Source: Afipia sp. (GTDB lineage: Bacteria > Pseudomonadota > Alphaproteobacteria > Rhizobiales > Xanthobacteraceae). From it: a stretch of DNA of 64,000 bases. Positions 17,851-25,660 of this stretch are shown in pieces. Within the stretch, counting starts at the first letter, position 1, and each line of letters starts with the position of its first letter. A model generated the notes under the pieces. It ran no database searches, was not told the origin of the DNA, and saw only the letters and a program-made list of their open reading frames with translations. The DNA lies in the NCBI GenBank assembly GCA_017308495.1, contig JAFKES010000070.1, forward strand, positions 26,407 through 90,406, given 5' to 3'. A program made the position numbers and the translations under genes.

Positions 17851-18231
17851 GTGCCCCTGAGAGTCGAATTGAAGCCGTTTGAGCGCATCGTGATCGGCCA
17901 GAGCGTCATCACCAATTCCGAGACGCGCGCGATATTCCTGATCGACGGCGAGACGCCGATCCTGCGCGAGAAGGACATCCTGACGGCGGAGACGGCTAAC
18001 ACGCCGGTGAAGCGGCTCTACTTCTGCATCCAGCAGATGTATCTGGAAGACGACATTCCGAAATATCAGGATCTCTACATGGATTTCGTGCGCGACCTGC
18101 TCGGCGCGGTGCCGAGCTTCCGCGAGTCCATCGAAACCGCAAGTAATCATATTTTAAGCGGTTTTCTTTACAAAGCTCTAAGAGAAATCCGGACTCTCAT
18201 CAAACGCGAAGACGAACTCCTGTCGAGGTAA
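17851..18231 (+). CDS. flbT: Flagellin mRNA regulator FlbT, copy 2
   Basis: A 126-residue FlbT starting at GTG with GGGAGA upstream. It aligns with copy 1 through VELKPFERIVIG, VITN, LREKDIL, QQMYLEDD and SNHILSGFLYKALREI, but lacks about 12 C-terminal residues of copy 1. It is followed after 3 bases by flaF, the classic flbT-flaF pair, whose products act oppositely on flagellin synthesis in Caulobacter. Codons at 18140-18185 are unusually AT-rich (AATCATATTTTAAGC) against the GC-rich background. Confidence 0.92.
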   Translation: MPLRVELKPFERIVIGQSVITNSETRAIFLIDGETPILREKDILTAETANTPVKRLYFCIQQMYLEDDIPKYQDLYMDFVRDLLGAVPSFRESIETASNHILSGFLYKALREIRTLIKREDELLSR

Positions 18232-18234
18232 TGC

Positions 18235-18600
18235 ATGTCTTACGGCGCCCAGGCCTACGCACGAACCGCTCAAACCACGGCCTCGCCACGGGAGATCGAA
18301 GCGCAGGCGCTTCTGAAGGCCGCCAACAAGCTTCAGCACGTGATGGCGAACTGGGATGATCCGGACACCGATTTCGCCGCGGCTCTGTTGTTCAATCGCA
18401 AGCTGTGGGCCATCCTGCTCAGCGCGGTGACCAGCGACGACAGCCAGCAGACCATCGAGGTGCGCCAGAACATCGCTAATATCGGCACCTTCGTGCTGAC
18501 GCAGACTGCGGAGCTGCAGCTTCATCCGCAGCGCGATAAGCTGAAGCCGCTGATCGACATCAACTGCAATCTGGCGGCGGGACTGTCCGGGCGCGCCTGA
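18235..18600 (+). CDS. flaF: Flagellar biosynthesis regulator FlaF
   Basis: A 121-residue FlaF, a positive factor for flagellin synthesis or secretion in Caulobacter that works against FlbT. Recognised by MSYGAQAYARTAQTTASPRE, NRKLWAILLSAVTSDDS and LPxxLR-like helical content. It follows flbT2 with a 3-base gap and is probably translationally coupled to it. Confidence 0.9.
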   Translation: MSYGAQAYARTAQTTASPREIEAQALLKAANKLQHVMANWDDPDTDFAAALLFNRKLWAILLSAVTSDDSQQTIEVRQNIANIGTFVLTQTAELQLHPQRDKLKPLIDINCNLAAGLSGRA

Positions 18601-18634
18601 GGCGCGGCCGCGGTAAGCCCGAGGGAGAGCGACC

Positions 18635-19000
18635 ATGGCCGATCTTCTCAGCGCGATATCGTCGAACTACGTCGCCATGGGCTCGCTCTACGCCAGCTCG
18701 AAAGGGCCGTACGTCCCCGTCGATGCGACGCTGTATCAGGGCACGTGGTCCGGCAAATACGCCAACAACGACACGTTCACGATCCAGGTGTCGAACGTCA
18801 CAGGCTTCCGCGCCAAGGTGCGCTACCAGAGCGGCGCGACCATGAAGTATCAGGATGTCCTCATCCGCGACAATTCGTTCCGGATCGGCGATTCCAAGTT
18901 CACGCTGACCAACACCGGCAAGGCGCAGATCAAGACGGTCATGACCAATGCCGCGACCGGCGCGCAGACGCTGGAAACCGCTTACGCCACCCAGAGCTGA
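18635..19000 (+). CDS. Small flagellar-locus protein, unknown function
   Basis: A 121-residue protein that starts MADLLSAISSNYVAMGSLYAS, a flagellin-like amphipathic N-terminus with no cleavable signal. A beta-rich body follows (GTWSGKYANNDTFTIQVSNV, FRAKVRYQSGATMKYQDVLI, FRIGDSKFTLTNTGKAQI). The lipocalin-like strand pattern and N-terminus could fit a protein exported by the flagellar system, but that is inference. It is 34 bp after flaF with a plausible GAGGGAGAG ribosome site and so probably belongs to the flbT2-flaF transcript. I do not recognise a family. Confidence 0.65.
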   Translation: MADLLSAISSNYVAMGSLYASSKGPYVPVDATLYQGTWSGKYANNDTFTIQVSNVTGFRAKVRYQSGATMKYQDVLIRDNSFRIGDSKFTLTNTGKAQIKTVMTNAATGAQTLETAYATQS

Positions 19001-19016
19001 GGCGCCGCCCGCCGGT

Positions 19017-19391
19017 TCACGCCGTCACGTCGGTGTGCTCGCCGTTGTCGCGCCGCGCGTCGCTCTGCCGCGCCAGGTCTTGGGCGCGCAGATAGGCCAG
19101 GGTGCGCAGGCGCGCCTGATCGGGATATTGTCGCACCACATAACCGCTGGGACCGTCCACCACCTTGTACACGATCGCGGCGGCGTCGCGGTCGATCGCC
19201 ACCTGGCGCGACAGCCGGGAATCGTCGGCGCGCGGATCGTTCCGCGCTGACAGCGCCGGCTCGGTGGCGACCACGGCCTTGCCGGCTGGCAGGTGTGTCG
19301 GCACGGCGTGGCGCGCCGCGCCCGGGGCGGGCTCGATGACCGGTGCCGCAACCGGTGCGCCCATCGGCCTGATGCTGAAATCCGCGCTCAT
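19017..19391 (-). CDS. FlaG-like flagellar protein
   Basis: A 124-residue protein. Its C-terminal half (LSRQVAIDRDAAAIVYKVVD, then GYVVRQYPDQARLRTLAYLR) matches the FlaG pattern of a short strand pair, a turn, and 'VRQiP...lr' helix. FlaG proteins are linked to filament length in polar flagella. The N-terminal 50 residues are Pro/Ala-rich and disordered. It is the last gene of the minus-strand flgI group, 115 bp after the FlgN/FlbY-like gene. Its end faces the 18635 gene. Confidence 0.6.
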   Translation of the reverse strand: MSADFSIRPMGAPVAAPVIEPAPGAARHAVPTHLPAGKAVVATEPALSARNDPRADDSRLSRQVAIDRDAAAIVYKVVDGPSGYVVRQYPDQARLRTLAYLRAQDLARQSDARRDNGEHTDVTA

Positions 19392-19505
19392 GACGACGCC
19401 TCGCCACTCCGGGGGTGAAACCCGGTTCTGTGGCGATCATGAGCGGTATCGTTTGAAGGCCGGCCTTACGCGGGCACCGGCATTTGAATCAAAGGCGGCG
19501 CTTTG

Positions 19506-19997
19506 TCAGAGCGAGCGGCTGACGGACAGCGGCGTGGCATGGCGGGCCGTCGGCGCGGCGTGCTGGCCGGCCGCGGTGTAGCCGTTGGGCAGCGCGCGGC
19601 GCTGCATCTCGCGATTGACGCCGCGCACGATGCCTTCCGAGACGGCATGCGCGGTCGCGAGCACGGTGAGGTTGACCTGCAGCATGGCGCGGAAGGTCTC
19701 GTGATGGCGATGCAGCGCGCTCAACAAGTCGGGCGTGGCCTGCGCGAGATAATCGCGGCTGCTGGTCAGGCGCGCGATGGCCTGGGTGTACTGCCGCGAG
19801 GCTTCGCTCTTTTCCGGCTCCAGCGCCATCGCTTCGCGCACCTGTCCGGCGCGCACCAGTTCGGTCTCGCGCTCGACGATACCGAGCAGGGCATTCATCA
19901 GCGTCATCAACCCTTCGGCCAGCCGCCGCGCGTCGGGCACGGTGGAGACCTGCGCCGGCGGCGCGGTCGGGGCGGAGCGGGGATGGTGCATGGTCAT
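19506..19997 (-). CDS. FlgN/FlbY-like flagellar protein
   Basis: A 163-residue largely helical protein. The region RRLAEGLMTLMNALLGIVERETELVRAGQVREAMALEPEKSEA resembles FlgN export chaperones, which hold FlgK and FlgL before export. In Caulobacter the third gene after flgI and cheL is flbY, the same position as here. The start is the ATG at 19995-19997 with GGGAG upstream; the next ATG is two codons on. It follows the FlgJ-like gene by 20 bp. Identity as FlgN is inferred from position and helix pattern. Confidence 0.6.
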   Translation of the reverse strand: MTMHHPRSAPTAPPAQVSTVPDARRLAEGLMTLMNALLGIVERETELVRAGQVREAMALEPEKSEASRQYTQAIARLTSSRDYLAQATPDLLSALHRHHETFRAMLQVNLTVLATAHAVSEGIVRGVNREMQRRALPNGYTAAGQHAAPTARHATPLSVSRSL

Positions 19998-20017
19998 CGG
20001 AGGTCTCCCGACCGGGC

Positions 20018-20359
20018 TTAGCTGGCGCGGTTGGCCTGCTGGAGAATCAGGGTGCGATATACGTCGCTGGAAATACCGACGCCGCCCGCCTTGGCGAAGG
20101 AGCGCGAATATTCGTCGACCATCATCGAGCGCCACACGCCGGTGCCGGGCGTGTTGCCGAAGGGGCCGTCCTGCTTAATGCCGCTGCTCATCTGCGAGAA
20201 CATCGAGTTCAGGAACACCGCTTCGAAATCCTCGGCCTTGGCGCGGGCTTTGGTCTGCGCCTCGGGCGAGACTTTCGTCAGCGCCTCCTGTAGCGCGAGG
20301 TCCGGGCGGCCGCCGGTGAAGGTCAGCGGCGGCTTGTATGCGGTGGCCACGGCGGTCAT
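20018..20359 (-). CDS. flgJ: Rod-binding protein FlgJ (CheL type, no muramidase domain)
   Basis: A 113-residue protein equal to the N-terminal rod-binding domain of FlgJ; the peptidoglycan hydrolase domain of enterobacterial FlgJ is absent, as in Caulobacter CheL. Motifs are AKAEDFEAVFLNSMFSQM and WRSMMVDEYSRSFAKAGGVGI. Its ATG overlaps the flgI stop as ATGA, so translation is coupled. It acts in the periplasm in rod assembly. A separate muramidase would be needed and is not in the window. Confidence 0.88.
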   Translation of the reverse strand: MTAVATAYKPPLTFTGGRPDLALQEALTKVSPEAQTKARAKAEDFEAVFLNSMFSQMSSGIKQDGPFGNTPGTGVWRSMMVDEYSRSFAKAGGVGISSDVYRTLILQQANRAS

Positions 20360-21480
20360 CACATCACCTCGATGTCGGCCTGGATCGCGCCGGCGGCCTT
20401 GATCGCCTGCAGGATGCCGATCAGGTCGCGCGGACCGATGCCGAGGCCGTTGAGGCCGTCCACGAGTTGCTGCAGCGACACGCCGGCCTTGACCAGCGCG
20501 AGCTTGCGGCCGTCCTCCTGGACGCCGACCTTGGTGTTCGGCGTCACCACGGTGCGGCCGCGCGCGAACGGCTGCGGCTGGCTGACCTGCGGACTTTCGG
20601 AGATCGATACGGTGAGGTTGCCCTGCGCCACCGCCACGGTGGCGACGCGCACGTCGCGGCCCATCACGATGATGCCGGAGCGCTCGTCGATGATGATCTT
20701 GGCGCTGAGATCGGGCTCGACCTGCAACTGCTCGATCTCGGTGAGCAGGGCGACGGCGTTGCCCTTGAACTCCGCCGGGATGCTGAGCTGCACCGTGGAG
20801 GGGTCGATCGGCTCGGCGGTCTTGGCGCCGAGATAGTCGTTGACCGCGGCGGCGATGCGCTTGGCCGTGGTGAAGTCGCTGTTGCGCAGGGCGAGGCGCA
20901 CGTTGGGCATGCGGTTCAGCGCGAATTCGATCTCGCGCTCGATGATCGCGCCGTTGGCGATGCGGCCGACGGTGGGCACGCCGCGAGTGACGCTGGCGCC
21001 GGCGCCCTCGGCGGAAAAGCCGCCGATGGCGAGCGAGCCCTGGGCCACGGCATAGACGTTGCCGTCGGCGCCGAGCAGGGGGGTGACCAGCAGGGTGCCG
21101 CCCTGAAGGCTCTTGGAGTCGCCCAGCGCCGAGACGGTGACGTCCATCCGCGTGCCCTGGGTGCCGAAGGCGGGCAGGTTCCCGGTGACCATCACCGCGG
21201 CGACGTTGCCCGTGCGGATGGTGGAGCCGCGGATGTTGACGCCCATGCGTTCGAGCATCGCCTGCAGCGACTGCTTGGTGAAGGGAATGTTGTTGAGGGT
21301 GTCGCCGGTGCCGTTGAGGCCGACCACCAGGCCGTAGCCGATCAACTGGTTCTGGCGCACGCCCTCGAAGTTCGCGAGATCCTTGATCCGCGACGTGGCG
21401 TGGGCCGGCGCGTCCGGCGCGCCGATGGCGGCGACCAGCATGGCGATGGCCATGCAGGCGGCCCGAGACATCCGAAACAT
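20359..21480 (-). CDS. flgI: Flagellar P-ring protein FlgI
   Basis: A 373-residue P-ring subunit with a signal peptide (cleavage near AHA-TS, residue 29) and the family start SRIKDLANFEGVRQNQLIGYGLVVGLNGTG-like block. PQVSQPQPFARG and GVQEDGRKLALVKAGVSLQQLVDGLNGLG mark the C-terminal half. Length is normal. It is the first gene of a four-gene minus-strand operon behind a sigma-54 element, divergent from fliX as in Caulobacter. Confidence 0.95.
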   Translation of the reverse strand: MFRMSRAACMAIAMLVAAIGAPDAPAHATSRIKDLANFEGVRQNQLIGYGLVVGLNGTGDTLNNIPFTKQSLQAMLERMGVNIRGSTIRTGNVAAVMVTGNLPAFGTQGTRMDVTVSALGDSKSLQGGTLLVTPLLGADGNVYAVAQGSLAIGGFSAEGAGASVTRGVPTVGRIANGAIIEREIEFALNRMPNVRLALRNSDFTTAKRIAAAVNDYLGAKTAEPIDPSTVQLSIPAEFKGNAVALLTEIEQLQVEPDLSAKIIIDERSGIIVMGRDVRVATVAVAQGNLTVSISESPQVSQPQPFARGRTVVTPNTKVGVQEDGRKLALVKAGVSLQQLVDGLNGLGIGPRDLIGILQAIKAAGAIQADIEVM

Positions 21481-21545
21481 CCTCTGCTCCCCGCTGAGGT
21501 CCTTGAGCGGTCCGTCCCCGTGCTCCCCACGAGGCTGGTCCGCCG

Positions 21546-21553
21546 TTAACCAT
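21546..21553 (+). promoter_or_regulatory. CtrA half-site overlapping the flgI promoter
   Basis: TTAACCAT touches the -12 side of the minus-strand sigma-54 element and falls about where flgI transcription would start. CtrA bound here would be placed to interfere with flgI transcription. Confidence 0.45.
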
Positions 21554-21568
21554 GCGAGCCGCGTGCCA
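21553..21568 (-). promoter_or_regulatory. Sigma-54 promoter for flgI operon
   Basis: On the minus strand the sequence is TGGCACGCGGCTCGCA: GG and GC ten bases apart, one mismatch from TGGCACG-N4-TTGCA. It lies 73 bp before the flgI start. The 302-bp gap 21481-21782 holds this site and two CtrA-type sites but no gene. Confidence 0.75.
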
Positions 21569-21682
21569 ATCCGCGAAAATCAATAAGGCGCTGAATTGTA
21601 TTATCTATTTTCTAGCGCGCAGGACGGGGCGGCCCGTCCCCGGGCGCCGGATTTGCCGCATCCGGCATAAATTGCCGGGTCG

Positions 21683-21701
21683 TTTACCGGCCGTTAACCA
21701 T
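21683..21701 (+). promoter_or_regulatory. CtrA box upstream of fliX
   Basis: TTTA-CCGGCCG-TTAA followed by CCAT has correct spacing and one mismatch in the first half. It lies about 80 bp before fliX, a gene under CtrA control in Caulobacter. Confidence 0.65.
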
Positions 21702-21782
21702 AACCGGCGACCTTGGCGCAGCAGCGTCACCGGCGGCGAGGACGGAACCCGGCGATGCCATCGCCGTCCCGCGAGACATCCC

Positions 21783-22190
21783 ATGCGAATCTACGGCCCC
21801 AACGGCACCAGCCTGGCATCCCCCGCCGCCACCGCGCGACGGTCCGGATCGACCGGCTTCACCCTCGGCGACGTCTCGACGCCGGTGGAAACCCGCGCCG
21901 CCACCGCGCCGCGGGCGGCGGGCGGGATCGACGCCTTGCTGGCCATGCAGGGCATCGAGGATGCGGTGGAGCGGCGCCGGCGCTCGGTGGCGCGGGGGCG
22001 CACCGCCCTCGACGTGCTCGACGCCCTCAAGATCGGCCTGCTGGCGGGTTCGCTGGATTCGGCCACCGTTGGTCGGCTGCGCACGGCGGCGGCCGACCTC
22101 AAGACCACCTCCGGCGATCCGGGGCTGGACCGGGTGCTGTCCGAGATCGAACTGCGGGTCGAGGTCGAACTAGCCAAGGCGGGACAGTAA
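21783..22190 (+). CDS. fliX: Flagellar assembly protein FliX
   Basis: A 135-residue FliX, the small protein that in Caulobacter couples early basal-body assembly to the sigma-54 activator FlbD and so to hook and filament genes. Recognised by MRIYGPNGTSLA at the N-terminus, GIDALLAMQGIEDAVERRRRS and LDVLDALKIGLLAG. The position between flgI (divergent) and dksA is the same as in Caulobacter. The ribosome site is weak. FlbD itself is not in the window, though sigma-54 promoters imply it exists elsewhere. Confidence 0.9.
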   Translation: MRIYGPNGTSLASPAATARRSGSTGFTLGDVSTPVETRAATAPRAAGGIDALLAMQGIEDAVERRRRSVARGRTALDVLDALKIGLLAGSLDSATVGRLRTAAADLKTTSGDPGLDRVLSEIELRVEVELAKAGQ

Positions 22191-22359
22191 GGCCGGACGA
22201 TAGGCCCCAAACCGCCACCCGTGCGGCCGGACGGGGCGTTCGGGTTCCGCCAAAGGTATTGTGGTCAGCCGCGTTCAGGCCTCTTCCCGATATTGTTTGT
22301 CATAGGCCATCGCTATATAAGCTCCGGCGCTGGCGGGCCTTTCGCCCCCTTACGTCTGC

Positions 22360-22794
22360 ATGATCGCATTTGGAAGGCCGCACTTGGAAAAGCTCAAGAA
22401 CTACAGGCCCTCGGACAAAGAGCCTTTCATGAACGAGCGTCAGCGGGATTATTTCCGCCGCAAGCTGCTCGACTGGAAGGATGAAATCCTGCGGGAATCG
22501 AAAACCACGCTGCAGCAGCTTCAGGAGGAGAACGTCAATCTTCCTGATCTGGCCGATCGCGCCTCGTCGGAAACCGACCGCGCCATCGAACTGCGCGCGC
22601 GCGACCGTCAGCGCAAGCTGATCTCCAAGATCGACGCCGCTTTGCAGCGGATCGAGGACAATACCTACGGCTATTGCGAGGAGACCGGCGAGCCGATCTC
22701 GCTGAAGCGGCTCGAAGCCCGCCCCATCGCGACGCTGTCGGTGGAGGCGCAGGAGCGCCACGAGAAGCGCGAGAAAGTCTACCGCGACGAGTGA
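22360..22794 (+). CDS. dksA: RNA-polymerase-binding transcription factor DksA, one-cysteine type
   Basis: A 144-residue DksA. It binds the RNA polymerase secondary channel and adjusts rRNA, stress and amino-acid promoters with ppGpp. The coiled-coil with DLADRASSETDRAIELRARD carries the tip acidic residues. The C4 zinc finger is reduced to Cys-x-x-Thr (CEET) and Ser-x-x-Ala (SVEA), so zinc binding is unlikely; such variants are typical of alphaproteobacteria. The start is the ATG at 22360; ATG 22429 is alternative. It follows fliX by 169 bp and is followed by a hairpin. Confidence 0.93.
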   Translation: MIAFGRPHLEKLKNYRPSDKEPFMNERQRDYFRRKLLDWKDEILRESKTTLQQLQEENVNLPDLADRASSETDRAIELRARDRQRKLISKIDAALQRIEDNTYGYCEETGEPISLKRLEARPIATLSVEAQERHEKREKVYRDE

Positions 22795-22897
22795 CCGGCG
22801 AGTGGCCTGCCGGCTCTGCCCCGCGGCGCCGTTATGGCCGAGGCCGCGGGCGCGGACCGGCGGCATCCGGCCATCGACGATTGCATTCACAAAAGAT

Positions 22898-22933
22898 CAC
22901 GGCCCGCGTCCAGGGGAGCTGGCGCGGGCCGTG
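22898..22933 (+). terminator. Hairpin, probable terminator after dksA
   Basis: CACGGCCCGCG (22898-22908) pairs perfectly with CGCGGGCCGTG (22923-22933). The following TCTTGTG is a weak T-tract. It lies 104 bp after the dksA stop, between convergent dksA and flgH. Confidence 0.55.
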
Positions 22934-23073
22934 TCTTGTGACATCCGGTTGCGCCTAGGTTCGCCGCCGGATGTGGGAGCTGGGGAGACAGCCCGGGAGA
23001 TGGACGGGGGAGAGCCGTCCTGGGGTCGCTGCGATCCCGAAGGATGCGGCGGGGAGGGGAACGCTGGCGTCCG

Positions 23074-23823
23074 TTAGAAGGGCAGCAGCACGTCCATGAC
23101 CTGCTGGCCGTAGCGGGCCTGCTGCACGTCGGTGATCTGGCCGCGGCCGCCGTAGGCGATGCGGGCCTGCGCGATCTTGCTGGAGTCGATGGTGTTGTCG
23201 CTCTGGATGTCCTCCGGCCGCACGATGCCCGCCACGATCAGTTCGCGGATCTCGAAGTTGACGCGGACTTCCTGCTTGCCCTCGACCACGAGGTTGCCGT
23301 TCGGCAGCAGCTGGGTGACCACGGCGGCGACGTTGGTCTGCAGCGCTTCCTTACGGTTGACCGATCCCTTGCCGTCCGTGGAGGCGGTGGAGTCGGTGTT
23401 GAGCATGTTGCCGGCGGCGTTGGTGAGCGGCGTCTTCTTCAGGCCGAAGAAATTGTAGATGTTGGAGTCTTCGCTGCCGGCGCGGCTGCGCTGGGTCTCG
23501 TTGGCGATATTGGCCTTGTCGGTGATGTTGACCGTGACGGTGAGGATGTCGCCGATCTGGTGCGCGCGCTGGTCCTTGAAGAAGGCGCGCGAGCCGTTCC
23601 GCCACAGCGAGTTCGGATTGAACGAGGCCGGCTGCGGCGCGGGCATCGGCATCGAGACCGGCTTGTAGCCGGCCTGGGCGGTCGGATTGTCGATCGCCGA
23701 CAGCTTCGGTTGTTCGCCGATGTTGGCGAGCCGGTCGAGGGACGAGCAGCCGCTGGCGAGGCAGCCGAGCGCGAGGAGACCCGAGACGACGGCGGCGCGG
23801 CGGAGACTGGGGAACTTCGACAT
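23074..23823 (-). CDS. flgH: Flagellar L-ring lipoprotein FlgH
   Basis: A 249-residue outer-membrane ring protein. The lipobox LASGC puts the lipidated cysteine at residue 26. Family blocks are SLWRNGSRAFFKDQRAHQIGDILTV-like, TVNITDKANIANETQ, NGNLVVEGKQEVRVN and AYGGRGQITDVQQARYGQQ. It ends the minus-strand flgF-flgG-flgA-flgH operon, four bases after flgA, so the genes are probably translationally coupled. The L-ring assembles with the FlgI P-ring encoded nearby. Confidence 0.95.
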   Translation of the reverse strand: MSKFPSLRRAAVVSGLLALGCLASGCSSLDRLANIGEQPKLSAIDNPTAQAGYKPVSMPMPAPQPASFNPNSLWRNGSRAFFKDQRAHQIGDILTVTVNITDKANIANETQRSRAGSEDSNIYNFFGLKKTPLTNAAGNMLNTDSTASTDGKGSVNRKEALQTNVAAVVTQLLPNGNLVVEGKQEVRVNFEIRELIVAGIVRPEDIQSDNTIDSSKIAQARIAYGGRGQITDVQQARYGQQVMDVLLPF

Positions 23824-23827
23824 GATG

Positions 23828-24847
23828 TTACTCGGCTGTGCTGGGTTCGGTGGCGGCGAGCGCCGCAGTGCTGACGACGGTGGACGACGTGGCGACGATG
23901 ACCGCGACCTGGCCGGGGCCGGTCACGGTGCCTTGCACCACGCGCTTCGACTGGGTGTTCATGACGTTGACGGTGTCGCCGAGGGTGCCGCTGTCCACGG
24001 CCTTGCCGCGGCCGGTGAGATGCACGCCCGGCGCGTCGTAGATCAGGGTGACGTTCTGATCGCGGGTCACCAGATCGGGCTTGCCGAGATCGGCCGCCTT
24101 GATCACCTGCCCGGCGCGCATCTGCCTGCGCATCTGCAGGCCCACTGCGCGCTCGCGCAGGGTGGCGTCGGGGCCCGCTTCGGTTTTCGGCCGCCGCTCG
24201 ACGGCGATATCGGAGGCCTTGAGAATGTCGTTGCGCTCGACACTGCGGGTCAGCACCGCGGCTTCCACGGTTTCCACCGCTGTTCCGGTGAAGCGCAGCC
24301 GGGTCGGGCTGTAGGTGTCTTCATTGGGAATGTCGAAGGTGATGTCGAAGCGGCCGCTGCGCGGATCGAAGCGGATCGCCGAGGCACTCAGCTCGCCGGA
24401 ATTGGCGGCGTCGAGATTGAGGTCGCGCAACTCGCGATCGAAGGTGATGGCGAGATTGGCGGCGTCGCCGAGGCCGTTGCGGCGCTCTAGCACCCGGGCG
24501 ATCTGGCGTTCGATGTCCTTGGTCAGGAGCGTGCGCGCGGTCCGCGTCACCGCCACCTCGCGCAGGTCGCGAGTGTTGACGCCGATCACCTGATGCGCGC
24601 GCAGCGCCGCGAGCACCTGCGACACCGGCACCGCGCCGGTGGTGCCGAGGTCCGGCGCGCGGAAGATCGCGATCTGCGCCGCCGTGCCGGCGTTCTCGAC
24701 CACGTCGCCGATGCGGACGATATCACTGCTGACGGTGACGCTGGCGCGCAGCACCGGACCCGCGGTGACGTCCTGCTCCGGCTGCGCAGCGGCAAAGCCG
24801 GCGGTCGCGGCGAGGAGGGCGGAGGCGATGAGAAGCGAACGCAACAT
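23828..24847 (-). CDS. flgA: P-ring assembly chaperone FlgA
   Basis: A 339-residue periplasmic chaperone for P-ring formation. It has a signal peptide (LLIASALLAATAGFAAAQ) and a C-terminal SAF-type domain with VERNDILKASDIAVERRP, MRAGQVIKAADL and NVTLIYDAPGVHLTGRGKAV. It is longer than enterobacterial FlgA (about 219) because of the alphaproteobacterial N-terminal part. ATG 24847 is preferred: GAGGGAGA abuts an ATG at 24853 but is well spaced for the second. It follows flgG by 12 bp. Confidence 0.92.
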   Translation of the reverse strand: MLRSLLIASALLAATAGFAAAQPEQDVTAGPVLRASVTVSSDIVRIGDVVENAGTAAQIAIFRAPDLGTTGAVPVSQVLAALRAHQVIGVNTRDLREVAVTRTARTLLTKDIERQIARVLERRNGLGDAANLAITFDRELRDLNLDAANSGELSASAIRFDPRSGRFDITFDIPNEDTYSPTRLRFTGTAVETVEAAVLTRSVERNDILKASDIAVERRPKTEAGPDATLRERAVGLQMRRQMRAGQVIKAADLGKPDLVTRDQNVTLIYDAPGVHLTGRGKAVDSGTLGDTVNVMNTQSKRVVQGTVTGPGQVAVIVATSSTVVSTAALAATEPSTAE

Positions 24848-24859
24848 GGTCATTCTCCC

Positions 24860-25648
24860 TCAGCGGAACATGCCGGTGGTTGCTTGCATCATCTGGTCGG
24901 CGGCGCTCACCACCTTGGCGTTCATCTCGTAGGCGCGCTGCGCGGCGATCAGGTCGGAGATTTCCGACACCACCTCGACGTTGGCCTGCTCGAGATTGCG
25001 CTGCTGGATGTCGCCGAAGCCGTCGGCATTGGCGATGCCGTCCTGCGGCGGGCCGGAGGCCGGCGTGTCGGTGAACAGGTTGTCGCCGATCGACTGCAGG
25101 CCCGACTTGTTGATGAAGCGGGTCAGGCTGATCTGGCCGATTACGCTCGGGGTGGTTGATCCGGGCAGCATCACCGAGACCTGGCCCTGCTGGTTGATGG
25201 TGATCTGCGAGGCGTTCTGCGGCACCGTGATGGTCGGCTGCACCAGATTGCCCTGCGCGGTGACAATGCGGCCGGTGCCGTCGGTGGTGAACGAGCCGTC
25301 GCGGGTGTAGGTGAAGGTGCCGTCGGTCATCTGGATCTTGAAGTAACCTTCGCCGCGGATGGCGAGGTCGAAGTCGCCGCCGGTCGGGTTGAGCGTGCCC
25401 TGGGTCATCAGGCGCGGGGTGCCCACGGTCTTGACGCCGCCGCCGATATCGATGCCGACCGGCAGGATGGTGCCCTGGTCGGACGCCTGCGCGCCGACGC
25501 GCTTGACGTGCTCGTAGATGAGGTCCTGGAACTGCGCCTGCTGCTTCTTGTAGCCGGTGGTGCGCATGTTCGCGATGTTGTTGGAAATGACCTGGACGTT
25601 GAGTTCCTGGGCCGCCATTCCGGTCGCTGCGGTGTAAAGGGCGCGCAT
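24860..25648 (-). CDS. flgG: Distal rod protein FlgG
   Basis: A 262-residue distal-rod subunit. MRALYTAATGMAAQELNVQV with NNIANMRTTGYKKQQAQFQD and the C-terminal QQRNLEQANVEVVSEISDLI then AQRAYEMNAKVVSAADQMMQ are textbook FlgG. Length equals that of E. coli FlgG (260). It follows flgF by 12 bp in the flgF-flgG-flgA-flgH operon. Confidence 0.96.
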   Translation of the reverse strand: MRALYTAATGMAAQELNVQVISNNIANMRTTGYKKQQAQFQDLIYEHVKRVGAQASDQGTILPVGIDIGGGVKTVGTPRLMTQGTLNPTGGDFDLAIRGEGYFKIQMTDGTFTYTRDGSFTTDGTGRIVTAQGNLVQPTITVPQNASQITINQQGQVSVMLPGSTTPSVIGQISLTRFINKSGLQSIGDNLFTDTPASGPPQDGIANADGFGDIQQRNLEQANVEVVSEISDLIAAQRAYEMNAKVVSAADQMMQATTGMFR

Positions 25649-25660
25649 GGTCTGGTTTCC

